Shown piece by piece: positions 24,738 to 33,567 of a stretch of DNA of 60,279 nt (positions within the stretch are counted from its first letter, which is position 1; every line of letters begins with the position of its first letter). The translations under genes and the position numbers were made by a program. Source of the stretch: an uncultured Bacteroidales bacterium. Its GTDB lineage: Bacteria > Bacteroidota > Bacteroidia > Bacteroidales > Paludibacteraceae. The DNA lies in NCBI GenBank assembly GCA_944321895.1, contig CALUNA010000018.1, positions 1 to 60,279 on the forward strand, read 5' to 3'. The notes beneath the pieces were generated by a model, which searched no databases, was not told the origin of the DNA, and was given only the letters and a program-made list of their open reading frames with translations.

Positions 24738-25889
24738 TTACCAGCGATTCCTGTAGTTGCCGGCCCGAAGAAGCATATACAAATTCAATAGCGGCAGTAC
24801 AATATCGAACAACATGATGCCCGGTCCATACTTGCGCAGTCCCAAGCGACGCGCCGCCTTGTTCATTACCGACATTTGTACAAGCCAACGGACAAGCAAC
24901 AGGCATATGGCAAAAAGCTTCATCCATAATACGCCCGTACAAATCAGGGTCAGACACGATACATAAAAAATCAGTCTGCTCAACGGTTCCGCTGCCAGAC
25001 GGCGCTTGCTGCTTACTGAATAATGAGTGGATACGGACAGGTGCCTTCCCTTCTGGGCAATATAGTTGCGCCATGTCTTCTTGGGAATCGACCATGTAAG
25101 CGCATCCGGCTCAACCACCACCCGTGTGTTCTGACTCGTCGCATTTTTGTTGACAAACAAATCATCATCACCGGCCTTCAGGCCAAGCATTCCCGCAAAA
25201 CCACCGCTTTCAAAGAAGAATTGTTTCCGGTAGGCCATGTTCCGCCCTACACCCATATACGGCTTGCCAGCCATAGCCATACCCAGATATTGCAAACCAT
25301 TGAACAGGGTTTCGTAGCCAATCAGCCGGTTCAGCCATGTGTCCCTTTCATAATAAACACCAAGTCCGAGCACGATATCTGTCTGTTGGTCAAACGCTTC
25401 TGCCATTGACGCCAGCCACCGGGGGCTTGCCGGACGACAATCCGCATCCGTAAACAACAAACGGTCATACCGGGCGGCCTTAATGCCAAGCGACAAGCCC
25501 AATTTTTTCGAGCTCAGCACATGTGCGCCTTTCGGGACGAAAGTTGTCCTCAGGTTATCGTACATTGCTTCATATTGTTCCAGAACCTGTTCCGTATCAT
25601 CTACGGAACCATCGTTGACAACAATAACTTCAAACAACGGATAATCCTGTTCCAGCACGGAAGGCAGATATGCCTTAAGATTATCGGCTTCATCACGCGC
25701 ACAGATAATGACAGACACGCCGGGAACATCTTCCACAAGGGCAGTTTTTCCTGGTCTTCCACGTTTCAGACGCCTCGGCACAAGTGCCATATAACATGCA
25801 TAATGAAACATTTGCGCGACAAACGCGGCCAGCAGAACGGCAATTGCAATCCAACCGGCGACAGAAACCGAGCACCAAAATCCGTCCAT
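24738..25889 (-). CDS. Family 2 glycosyltransferase, membrane-anchored
   Basis: A 383-residue glycosyltransferase with an N-terminal membrane segment, a GT-A catalytic domain, and two or three hydrophobic helices near the C-terminus. The nucleotide-sugar site is visible in VSVIICARDEADNLKAYL and VIVVNDGSVDDTE, the DxD motif as FTDADCRP, the acceptor/base region as GLKAGDDDLFVNKNA, and a QKGRH segment corresponding to the QxxRW motif of processive synthases. It starts three bases after lysA stop on the same strand, so the two are translationally linked. The product is probably a cell-envelope glycan or glycolipid. Confidence 0.88.
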   Translation of the reverse strand: MDGFWCSVSVAGWIAIAVLLAAFVAQMFHYACYMALVPRRLKRGRPGKTALVEDVPGVSVIICARDEADNLKAYLPSVLEQDYPLFEVIVVNDGSVDDTEQVLEQYEAMYDNLRTTFVPKGAHVLSSKKLGLSLGIKAARYDRLLFTDADCRPASPRWLASMAEAFDQQTDIVLGLGVYYERDTWLNRLIGYETLFNGLQYLGMAMAGKPYMGVGRNMAYRKQFFFESGGFAGMLGLKAGDDDLFVNKNATSQNTRVVVEPDALTWSIPKKTWRNYIAQKGRHLSVSTHYSVSSKRRLAAEPLSRLIFYVSCLTLICTGVLWMKLFAICLLLVRWLVQMSVMNKAARRLGLRKYGPGIMLFDIVLPLLNLYMLLRAGNYRNRW

Positions 25890-25892
25890 GGC

Positions 25893-27050
25893 TTACAAAT
25901 CGGCAGAAGTATATGAAGCCGGCAGTTTGCGCAAATTATAGCGTGATGCCATAACTTCACCGTACGCACCGGCCGAACGAATTGCGAGCAGATCGCCACG
26001 ACGCGTTCCAGCCATCGGATAATCTTTCACGAAGACATCGGAAGATTCACAAATGGGACCCACGACATCATAGACCTCTTCCGGGGCTCTGGATGTCAGA
26101 TTCTCTATGCGATGGAATGCCTGATACAAAGCCGGACGTATCAAATCCGTCATGCCGGCGTCCACTACGGCGAACTGCTTGTGCAAGCCTTTCTTGACAT
26201 AAAGGACCCGCGTAACCAATGTTCCGCATGGAGCAACCACCGAACGTCCCAGTTCAAAATGCAGATTCTGGTTCTCACGTAGTTGCAGATGCTTGCGGAA
26301 TACTCTGAAATATCCTTCAAAATCGGCTATCGGACAATGGTTCGGATGTTCATAATTAATTCCCAGCCCTCCACCGACATTTATATCCTTGACATAAATG
26401 CCTTTTTGCGCCAGCATATCCTGAAGTTCATTTATGCGCACGCATAAATTCTGGAACGGCATCATATCGGTTATCTGAGAACCTATATGGAAATGAAGTC
26501 CGACAAGTTTCAGGTTGGGCATGGTCTTGACCGAAACCGCCACATGACCTACCTGTGACAAATCGATGCCGAACTTGTTTTCCTCCAGGCCGGTCGTGAT
26601 GTAACGGTGCGTATGTGCATCGACGTTCGGATTGACGCGAAGGGCTATACGGGCTGTTTTCCCCATTTCGGCAGCCAATGCGTTGATTACCTCCAGCTCT
26701 GCTTCCGACTCCGCGTTGAAGCAATAAATATCATTGGCCAGAGCCAGTTTTATCTCCCAGTCGGCTTTGCCTACTCCTGCATATACAATACGTTCCGCCG
26801 GTATGCCGGCAGCCAAGGCGGCTTCTATTTCGCCGCCGCTCACGCAATCCGCACCGAGTCCGGCCTCGCATATTGTTTTCAGCACCGCCGGATGGACGCA
26901 CGCTTTCATGGCGTAATGTACATGGAAATGAGGCTCGGATGCCTGTGTCCTGATTTCTTTCAATGTCCGCTGCAACAAATCCAGATCGTAATAGTAAAAC
27001 GGAGTCTGCAAGGACTGGAACGCAATTGTCGGGAAAGAACCTTTCATCAT
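25893..27050 (-). CDS. lysA: Diaminopimelate decarboxylase
   Basis: A 385-residue fold III PLP enzyme that makes lysine from meso-diaminopimelate, the last step of the pathway. The PLP lysine is in HYAMKACVHP, the glycine-rich phosphate site in NVGGGLGINYEHPN, and the C-terminal active-site cysteine in GPICESSDVFVKD. VDAGMTDLIRPALYQAFH is typical of bacterial LysA. It lies 21 bases after lysC, forming a lysine-pathway pair. The same pathway supplies meso-diaminopimelate to MurE, encoded about 7 kb away. Confidence 0.96.
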   Translation of the reverse strand: MMKGSFPTIAFQSLQTPFYYYDLDLLQRTLKEIRTQASEPHFHVHYAMKACVHPAVLKTICEAGLGADCVSGGEIEAALAAGIPAERIVYAGVGKADWEIKLALANDIYCFNAESEAELEVINALAAEMGKTARIALRVNPNVDAHTHRYITTGLEENKFGIDLSQVGHVAVSVKTMPNLKLVGLHFHIGSQITDMMPFQNLCVRINELQDMLAQKGIYVKDINVGGGLGINYEHPNHCPIADFEGYFRVFRKHLQLRENQNLHFELGRSVVAPCGTLVTRVLYVKKGLHKQFAVVDAGMTDLIRPALYQAFHRIENLTSRAPEEVYDVVGPICESSDVFVKDYPMAGTRRGDLLAIRSAGAYGEVMASRYNLRKLPASYTSADL

Positions 27051-27071
27051 AGTGCTTCTTGAAAAAACGTT

Positions 27072-28385
27072 TTACTCAAATAGTTCCGCACTCAAGTTTC
27101 CAAGTGCCTTTACTTTGTCCTCGGCTTTGACGAGGAACGAAATATTGTAGTTGCTTCCGCCATAGGAAATCATGCGGACAGGTACATCGCGCAAGGCATT
27201 CACCACTTTCGACTGGAAGCCTATGTTCTCATACAACAAGTCGCCTACCACACAGATAATAACCATATCTTCTTCCACCGTGACCGTACCGAATTTTTTC
27301 AGGTTGTCCACTATGTCAGTCAGGTGATGCGGATTGTCTATGGTTACAGAAACGCCTACTTCCGAAGTTGTAATCATGTCAATGGAAGTACGGTACTGTT
27401 CAAAGATTTCAAACACTTTCCGCAAGAAACCGTAGGCCAGCAACATGCGTCCCGATTTGATTTTTATGGAAGTGATATTGTCCTTGGCCGCCACGGCAAC
27501 GATTTTGCCTTTTTCTATTTCGTTGCATATGATTGTTCCTGGCGCACTCGGTTCCATGGTATTGAGCAGACGCACCGGGATATTGTGCAGTTTGGCCGGC
27601 AGAATACAGGTCGGGTGCAGTATTTTAGCTCCAAAATAAGCCAATTCGGCGGCTTCCTCAAAATGCAACGATGGAACCGGTTTTGTATTTTTCACAAAAC
27701 GCGGGTCGTTGTTATGCATGCCGTCTATGTCTGTCCATATCTGGATTTCCGAAGCCTCAATGGCAGCTCCCAGGATGGAAGCCGTATAATCGCTGCCGCC
27801 GCGCTGCAGGTTGTCTATGTCGCCATAAGCGTTCCGGCAGATAAAACCTTGCGTAATGTACAGTTCATATCCGGCATTTTCCTGCAGCATTTCATGAATG
27901 TGCCCGGTTATAAACGCCATGTCCGGCTCACCGTTCTTGTCTATGCGCATAAAGTCAAGTGCGGGCAACAGGCATGACTTGACCCCGCACTCCTGCAAAT
28001 AGGCATTGACCAATGCCGTGGAAATCAGCTCGCCATGGGCCAGAATCACTTTTTCCTCAAAAGTAGTAAAGACGGATTTGGAAAACGAACGCAAGTAGTC
28101 GAACTTGGATTTGATCAGTTCCCTTCCCTGCTCCCTGTAAGGCTCGGTGGCATATAATTCATTCACTACGGCATAATATTTCTGCTCCAAGCTGTTCAGA
28201 TGTTCCAACGCACCGGATGTATTTTTCTTATAAAGATAATCGGAAATCTCTACCAGTGAGTTGGTGGTTCCCGACATGGCAGACAATACGACGATTTTCT
28301 GTTCTCCGTCGCAAATCAGACTGGCGACATGCTTCATACGCGCAGCGGAACCGACGGATGTTCCTCCAAACTTTAAGACTTTCAT
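27072..28385 (-). CDS. lysC: Aspartate kinase
   Basis: A 437-residue monofunctional aspartokinase, first enzyme of lysine/methionine/threonine synthesis. It starts MKVLKFGGTSVGSAARMKH (ATP/aspartate-binding KFGGTS), has the GRGGSD-equivalent segment as LQRGGSDYTASILGAAI, and ends in two ACT domains with SIKIKSGRMLLAYGFLRKVF and a MITTSEVGVSVT stretch, likely the lysine feedback site. It is not fused to homoserine dehydrogenase. Followed immediately by lysA. Confidence 0.96.
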   Translation of the reverse strand: MKVLKFGGTSVGSAARMKHVASLICDGEQKIVVLSAMSGTTNSLVEISDYLYKKNTSGALEHLNSLEQKYYAVVNELYATEPYREQGRELIKSKFDYLRSFSKSVFTTFEEKVILAHGELISTALVNAYLQECGVKSCLLPALDFMRIDKNGEPDMAFITGHIHEMLQENAGYELYITQGFICRNAYGDIDNLQRGGSDYTASILGAAIEASEIQIWTDIDGMHNNDPRFVKNTKPVPSLHFEEAAELAYFGAKILHPTCILPAKLHNIPVRLLNTMEPSAPGTIICNEIEKGKIVAVAAKDNITSIKIKSGRMLLAYGFLRKVFEIFEQYRTSIDMITTSEVGVSVTIDNPHHLTDIVDNLKKFGTVTVEEDMVIICVVGDLLYENIGFQSKVVNALRDVPVRMISYGGSNYNISFLVKAEDKVKALGNLSAELFE

Positions 28386-28452
28386 GCTGTATTTGGCTTA
28401 TTTTTATTTCTTTTTCATTACACTACGCCCTGTTTTCCTCCAAATGAGTCTG

Positions 28453-28460
28453 CAAAAATA
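28453..28460 (-). promoter_or_regulatory. Promoter of lysC-lysA operon
   Basis: The minus strand reads TATTTTTG (full -7 match) with TTTA at 28484-28487, 23 bases upstream. Leader of about 60 bases before the ATG at 28385. Confidence 0.5.
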
Positions 28461-28541
28461 CGTTTTTTTTCGCAATCTACCGATAAACTGTAATCTTTCG
28501 CACGTTTTTTAATGCCATGCACGGAAATCATCTACCCGGCG

Positions 28542-29351
28542 CTAACGCATCTTGTAAACCTCGTCGCGCATCCATTGTGCCCATTGCACGGGTGTACGTG
28601 ACCGGTCAAACATTTGCCACGAGACAGGCTCTCCCACACGCACCCGATAGCAACTGCCACGCTGCCTGAACATTTCATCCGCAAGATACAGCATTTCCAC
28701 ATTCAGCTTGATTCCCAGAAACTTGCGCACACGTGCCAGATTATAGAAGAAGCGCGAGTTACGCCCTTCAAAATAGACTGGCACGACCTGTCTCCGGTAT
28801 TCAACAGCTTTCACGACAAAGTTTTTCCGCCATTCCAGATCCTGAATGACACCATGCAGCTTGCGTGAACACGCCCCGGCCGGAAATGTCAGCACACTGC
28901 TCCCCGACTCGTAAACATCACGCATGCTTTTTGCATATGACTTTGTCTGCGCACCGGTTTTGTTTACCGGCACAAAAAGCCCGGACAATGGTGACAGATA
29001 CATCAGCAAATCATTTACCAGAACCTTGAGGTCTGTCGTATAATGTTTTCCTATCATGAGCGCCAGCACCATTCCATCAAGCCCTCCCAACGGATGGTTG
29101 CTCACAAAAACCACCGGCTCACGGGAATCCGGCAAATGCTCCAAACCATCAACGACCGCGTCCACATGCAAGAACTTCAGCGTTGCATCGATAAAATCAA
29201 AGCCGGTCCCCGGTTCCGAAGCCAAAAAAGCATTGATTTCTTCCTGATGAACGATTCTTTTCAGATACGAAACAAGAAAACGCGGAACAGAAGCATTTGG
29301 TGCCTTGGCTTTCAAGATTGCATCTATATCTATTCGCAATGTCGGTTCCAT
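28542..29351 (-). CDS. GlsA-type acyltransferase (glycine/ornithine lipid O-acylation)
   Basis: A 269-residue PlsC-superfamily enzyme. The catalytic motif is NHPLGGLDG (HxxxxD) and the second block FPAGACSRKLHGVIQDLEW; VPVNKTGAQTK matches the family. The pattern, including IVHQEEINAFL near the N-terminus, corresponds to GlsA of Bacteroides, the O-acyltransferase that completes glycine lipids. A start at 29393 would add 14 residues; the shorter form fits the family better. The partner N-acyltransferase gene (glsB) is not in this window. It lies divergent to the dcw cluster. Confidence 0.8.
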   Translation of the reverse strand: MEPTLRIDIDAILKAKAPNASVPRFLVSYLKRIVHQEEINAFLASEPGTGFDFIDATLKFLHVDAVVDGLEHLPDSREPVVFVSNHPLGGLDGMVLALMIGKHYTTDLKVLVNDLLMYLSPLSGLFVPVNKTGAQTKSYAKSMRDVYESGSSVLTFPAGACSRKLHGVIQDLEWRKNFVVKAVEYRRQVVPVYFEGRNSRFFYNLARVRKFLGIKLNVEMLYLADEMFRQRGSCYRVRVGEPVSWQMFDRSRTPVQWAQWMRDEVYKMR

Positions 29352-29412
29352 AAATTCCAACAACAGCCCGAAGCAGGAAACATCCTGCATCAAGCAAGTT
29401 CATTTCATGTTG

Positions 29413-29420
29413 CAAAATTA
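29413..29420 (-). promoter_or_regulatory. Promoter -7 box of glsA-like gene
   Basis: The minus strand reads TAATTTTG, a full match. A start near 29406 would leave both the 29393 and 29351 ATGs available, so the box does not settle the start. Confidence 0.5.
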
Positions 29421-29599
29421 CGCATAAATCATCAAGAAAAGACAGAAAACCGTATTTTCAAGTAAACCACTTTTACCCACAACATTAGGAACAAACCAAT
29501 AAAACACTAATTACAAATCATTTATGATTAAATTTCAGAACAAAAAAAGTGCGAATTCCAACATGACAAGACGGGTGAAAAAGTGTTGAAAACTTTTTT

Positions 29600-29614
29600 G
29601 TGGGGAAATGTGGT
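29600..29614 (+). promoter_or_regulatory. Possible MraZ boxes upstream of mraZ
   Basis: GTGGG at 29600-29604 and GTGGT at 29610-29614 are spaced exactly 10 bases, one helical turn, just upstream of the promoter at 29634. MraZ in other bacteria binds clustered TGGG-type repeats before its own gene, so autoregulation is plausible. Two boxes only, so support is modest. Confidence 0.4.
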
Positions 29615-29633
29615 GAATATGAAAATATATTTA

Positions 29634-29641
29634 TACCTTTA
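29634..29641 (+). promoter_or_regulatory. Promoter -7 box of the dcw cluster
   Basis: TACCTTTA matches TAnnTTTG at seven of eight positions. It lies 29 bases before the ATG of mraZ at 29670 and directly after the putative MraZ boxes. Confidence 0.5.
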
Positions 29642-29669
29642 CACCCGTAAAAACAAACAAATCAAGCAC

Positions 29670-30128
29670 ATGTCTACATTCATCGGAAACATTGCAGCAA
29701 AGGCCGATGCCAAAGGAAGGATTTTTATCCCCGCCGCATACAGGAAAGCGCTTCCTTCCGAATTTGCCGGCCGTCTTGTCATGCGCAAAGATGCCGACAA
29801 CGAGTGCCTGATTTTATACCCCGAACCGGTATGGAACCGCAAGGTCGAGGAACTGAAAGCCACGCTTGATGAGTGGAATCCTGTTGACCAGTTGCTGCTA
29901 ATGCAATTTGTGGCGGATGCAGAATGGCTCGACATTGACTCGCAAGGACGCGTACTCATTCAGAAGCGTTACCTGCAATCCATCGGAGCAGACCACGACT
30001 TGCTTTTCGTGGGCATGCTTGACCGGTTTGCACTCTGGAACAAATCCGCATTTGCCGAAAAGCGCATGGGCAACACGGATTTTGCGGCTTTACTGAAAGA
30101 ACGAATGATGCGCAAGGAAAATGGCTGA
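29670..30128 (+). CDS. mraZ: Transcriptional regulator of the division cluster
   Basis: A 152-residue MraZ from the ATG at 29670; the longer frame from 29583 begins upstream of the promoter. It has two AbrB-like SpoVT repeats: FIGNIAAKADAKGRIFIPAAYRKAL and WLDIDSQGRVLIQKRYLQSIG, the latter with the D-x-GR core. Rings of MraZ bind the promoter of the dcw operon and control it. The stop overlaps the rsmH start by 8 bases, so translation is coupled. The conserved order mraZ-rsmH confirms the call. Confidence 0.95.
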   Translation: MSTFIGNIAAKADAKGRIFIPAAYRKALPSEFAGRLVMRKDADNECLILYPEPVWNRKVEELKATLDEWNPVDQLLLMQFVADAEWLDIDSQGRVLIQKRYLQSIGADHDLLFVGMLDRFALWNKSAFAEKRMGNTDFAALLKERMMRKENG

Positions 30129-31038
30129 AATCTATCACACACCTGCCCTGCTCACCGAAACTGTTGATGGGCTGGACATAAAACCCGACGGGACCTACGT
30201 GGATGTAACTTTCGGAGGTGGCGGACATTCGCGCGAGATATTGCGCCGGTTAGGTGCAAGCGGCCGGCTGATTGCCTTTGACCAGGACATGGATGCCTAT
30301 GAAAACCGGATAGACGATACAAGGTTCACATTCATACACGGAAACTTCAAGTACCTGAAAAATTTTTTACGCTACTACGACGTGGAAAAAATAGACGGCC
30401 TGCTTGCCGACCTTGGCGTTTCGTCCCATCACTTCGACACAGCCGGACGCGGCTTTTCGTTCCGGTTCGATGGCGCACTGGACATGCGCATGAACAACAA
30501 AGCGGGCATGACAGCTGCCGACATTATCAACACATACAGCGAAGAACAACTGGCAGACATCTTTTTTCTGTACGGCGAACTGCGCAACGCGCGGCAAATT
30601 GCACGGGCCATCGTAAAGCAACGGCAACAAGAACCCGTAACCGGCATCTTCCAGTTTGTGGAAATATTAAAACCGTTCTTCGGACGGGATAAGGAAAAAA
30701 AAGACATGGCACGCCTGTTCCAGGCACTCCGCATAGAAGTTAACCACGAAATGGAAGCCTTGAAACGGTTGCTGAAACAAACCATTGATGTACTGAAACC
30801 GGAAGGACGCATCGCTGTCCTGACCTACCATTCACTGGAAGACAGGATGGTAAAAAACTTTTTCCGGAGCGGGAATTTTGAAGGAAAAATTGAAAAAGAC
30901 TTTTACGGCAACGCAATTTCACCACTCAAACCGCTGAACAACAAGGTTATCACAGCCGATGAAGCGGAAATAGAGCGGAACCCGCGGGCGCGCAGTGCGA
31001 AATTGAGAATTGCCGTTTACAAAGGAGAAGAGCAATGA
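30121..31038 (+). CDS. rsmH: 16S rRNA (cytosine1402-N4)-methyltransferase
   Basis: A 305-residue SAM-dependent methyltransferase that modifies C1402 of 16S rRNA in the decoding site. The N-terminus HTPALLTETVDGL and the SAM motif DVTFGGGGHSREIL are diagnostic, followed by LADLGVSSHHFD and DMRMN near the middle. The C-terminal RNPRARSAKLRIA block is also typical. It overlaps mraZ by 8 bases and the FtsL-like gene by 4 bases (ATGA), a tight operon. Confidence 0.97.
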   Translation: MAEIYHTPALLTETVDGLDIKPDGTYVDVTFGGGGHSREILRRLGASGRLIAFDQDMDAYENRIDDTRFTFIHGNFKYLKNFLRYYDVEKIDGLLADLGVSSHHFDTAGRGFSFRFDGALDMRMNNKAGMTAADIINTYSEEQLADIFFLYGELRNARQIARAIVKQRQQEPVTGIFQFVEILKPFFGRDKEKKDMARLFQALRIEVNHEMEALKRLLKQTIDVLKPEGRIAVLTYHSLEDRMVKNFFRSGNFEGKIEKDFYGNAISPLKPLNNKVITADEAEIERNPRARSAKLRIAVYKGEEQ

Positions 31039-31400
31039 AAATCAATGAAATATGGAATAAAATCCGCAACAACGAAGATTTTTCGGAAATCAAACGCGGA
31101 AGCATCAAGGACATCCTGAACGGGAATTTCCTGACCAAAGATTTCATACGCAGGCAATATGGCCTGCTTTTGCTGCTGGCCGTGCTGGCTTTCGCTTACA
31201 TAGACAACCGGTTTTATTGCGAAAAACAGCAGGCACGCATCGTCGCATTGCAAAAGCAGTTGAAGGAAACCAAATACGAAGCCCTGACCATTTCCGCAGA
31301 ACTAATGGAGATGAGCAGGCAAAGCAACGTACAGAAATTGTTGAAACAACGCAACATAAACATAGAAGAAAGCACAGAACCGGCAATTATCATAAAATAA
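31035..31400 (+). CDS. FtsL-like cell division protein
   Basis: A 121-residue bitopic membrane protein: a cytoplasmic N-terminal stretch of about 37 residues, one membrane helix (YGLLLLLAVLAFAYIDNRF), then a periplasmic coiled coil (RIVALQKQLKETKYEALTIS) and a tail. This is the Bacteroidetes FtsL-like arrangement in the canonical position between rsmH and ftsI. FtsL forms the FtsQBL complex that activates septal synthesis. Sequence is short and poorly conserved, so the call rests mostly on position and topology. Confidence 0.8.
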   Translation: MKINEIWNKIRNNEDFSEIKRGSIKDILNGNFLTKDFIRRQYGLLLLLAVLAFAYIDNRFYCEKQQARIVALQKQLKETKYEALTISAELMEMSRQSNVQKLLKQRNINIEESTEPAIIIK

Positions 31401-31419
31401 GGCACGTCTGCAATAAAAC

Positions 31420-33549
31420 ATGTCCGACAGAAGAAAAAATATTGTTATCCGTTTCGGCATTATCTATTTCATAGTGCTGGTACTTTTCGGCGCCGTTGTC
31501 ACAAAAATCATCATTATCCAGACAACGGAACGCGAACAGTGGCTGCAACTTGCACAACGGCAGACAAAATCGGACATCATTGTCAATCCCAACCGTGGCA
31601 ACATCTATTCCTGCGACGGGCAACTCATGGCCAGCAGCATTCCTACCTATTATATATATATGGACACGCGCGTGCCGGCACTGCACGAAAAAAACGGATC
31701 ATTGTACAAGGATTACATAGATTCCGTATCGCACGCATTGGCCGATTTTTTCAAGGACCGTCCGGCAAGCGAATACAAAAAAATGATTTCGCACGCCTAC
31801 AACCGGGGCGACGGCAGCCTGCTACTCTACCCGAAGCGCATCACATTTTCGCAGCTTAAAGCCGTGCAGCAAATGCCACTTTTCAACAAAGGACGTTACA
31901 AAAGCGGATTAATAAGCCGCCAGCAATACCGCCGCGTGAAACCGTTCGGCTCATTGGCCAGCCGGACCATCGGCGACATTTACGCCGATGAAACAAAAGG
32001 CGGGAAAAACGGCCTGGAACTCTATTTCAACGAGGAGCTGAAAGGCGTACCCGGCATCAGCACGCGCCAGAAGGCCGCCAACCGTTACGTCAACATCATA
32101 GAAGTCGAACCGCAAGACGGTATGGACATCATTTCCACCATCGACATAACCCTGCAGGACATTGCTGAAAAATCGTTGCTGGAAATGCTGAACAAAATAG
32201 AGGCACATTCCGGCTACGTCGTCATGCTGGAAACCCATACCGGCGAAGTGAAAGCCATAGTGAACATGCAACGCGGCAACGACGGGAACTATTACGAACT
32301 GCGCAACGGCGTGGTTGCCGACATGGCCGAACCGGGTTCCACGTTCAAGACCGCATCGCTCATGGCCGCCATCGATGACGGCAAAATCAATATCTGGGAC
32401 AGCATCGATACCGGCAACGGCATATTCATGTTCCACAACGTGCCCATGCGCGACCACAATGCGCACAGAGGCGGTTTCGGGAAAATCACGGTACAGAATA
32501 CCCTGGAAGCATCATCCAACGTCGGCATATCGCGGGTAATCGTAAACGCATACGACAAGAATCCCGCCGACTTTGTGGACAAGCTGTATGAAATGGGACT
32601 GAACGAACCGCTGGAACTCGAAATACCGGGTACAGCCAAACCGAACATACGCTCGCCGAAAGACAAGAACAGCCACTGGTCAGGCACGACGTTGCCGTGG
32701 ATGAGCATCGGATACGAGGTACAGATTCCGCCCATTTACACCGTGACATTCTACAACGCCATTGCCAACGGCGGAAAAATGGTCAAGCCGTTTTTTGTCA
32801 AGGAAATCCGGCAGGACGGACATACGGTCAAGACATTCGGCACGGAAACCATACGCAGCAGCATTTGCAGCGACCGGACGCTCGAGCAAATCCGCACCGC
32901 ACTGGAAGGTGTCGTATGGAGCAAGCATTATGCTACGGCCGGAGCCGCCCGTTCGGACAAGGTGCACATAGCAGGCAAGACCGGCACGGCACAGATTTCA
33001 CGCGGCCATTTGGGATACAAGGGCGGCGGCAAGGCACACCAGGTTTCGTTTTGCGGTTTCTTCCCGTTTGACGACCCGCAATACACCTGTCTGTGTGTCA
33101 TTCGGGAACCGGGTCCGAACTTCTACCCGTCGGGCGGAACCATGTGCGGCACGGTTGTCAGGCAAATAGCTGAACGTACCATGGCAAACAAGATACGCAT
33201 CACACCGGAACAGATTGCCGCAACAGAAGACTTCAAGGCTGAAGAACCTACCATAAAACGCGGTATGCAGGCCGCCATAAAAACAGTTGCCAAAGATATC
33301 GGACTGCATCTGTCCGGAGAGCAATCCGAATGGGCGCGCGTAAACGGCGAAATGGAATTTGTAGGAATGGATGTATCGCCTTATCTGATTCCACGCGTCA
33401 TAGGCATGGGAGCCAAGGATGCCGTCTACGCCATTGAACGGACCGGCATGAAAGCCGTTCTCGAAGGACGCGGCCGCGTTGTAAGCCAAAGCATACCGGA
33501 AGGCGGCAGAGCCGTTAAAGGAAAAACAATCATTCTGAAACTACAATAA
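31420..33549 (+). CDS. ftsI: Division-specific penicillin-binding protein with PASTA domain
   Basis: A 709-residue class B PBP: cytoplasmic N-terminus, membrane helix (IIYFIVLVLFGAVVTKIIII), PBP dimerisation domain, transpeptidase domain with STFK (EPGSTFKTASLMAAI), SSN (EASSNVG) and KTGT (AGKTGTAQ), and one PASTA-like domain at the C-terminus (VIGMGAKDAVYAIERTGMK). The catalytic serine lies in STFK. It cross-links septal peptidoglycan. Position after ftsL and before murE is canonical. Confidence 0.95.
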   Translation: MSDRRKNIVIRFGIIYFIVLVLFGAVVTKIIIIQTTEREQWLQLAQRQTKSDIIVNPNRGNIYSCDGQLMASSIPTYYIYMDTRVPALHEKNGSLYKDYIDSVSHALADFFKDRPASEYKKMISHAYNRGDGSLLLYPKRITFSQLKAVQQMPLFNKGRYKSGLISRQQYRRVKPFGSLASRTIGDIYADETKGGKNGLELYFNEELKGVPGISTRQKAANRYVNIIEVEPQDGMDIISTIDITLQDIAEKSLLEMLNKIEAHSGYVVMLETHTGEVKAIVNMQRGNDGNYYELRNGVVADMAEPGSTFKTASLMAAIDDGKINIWDSIDTGNGIFMFHNVPMRDHNAHRGGFGKITVQNTLEASSNVGISRVIVNAYDKNPADFVDKLYEMGLNEPLELEIPGTAKPNIRSPKDKNSHWSGTTLPWMSIGYEVQIPPIYTVTFYNAIANGGKMVKPFFVKEIRQDGHTVKTFGTETIRSSICSDRTLEQIRTALEGVVWSKHYATAGAARSDKVHIAGKTGTAQISRGHLGYKGGGKAHQVSFCGFFPFDDPQYTCLCVIREPGPNFYPSGGTMCGTVVRQIAERTMANKIRITPEQIAATEDFKAEEPTIKRGMQAAIKTVAKDIGLHLSGEQSEWARVNGEMEFVGMDVSPYLIPRVIGMGAKDAVYAIERTGMKAVLEGRGRVVSQSIPEGGRAVKGKTIILKLQ

Positions 33550-33567
33550 AAAAAGAAAGGAACAAAC

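Noticed and set aside
29583-29669. Upstream start for mraZ
   Set aside because: It precedes the promoter box at 29634 and overlaps the putative MraZ boxes.
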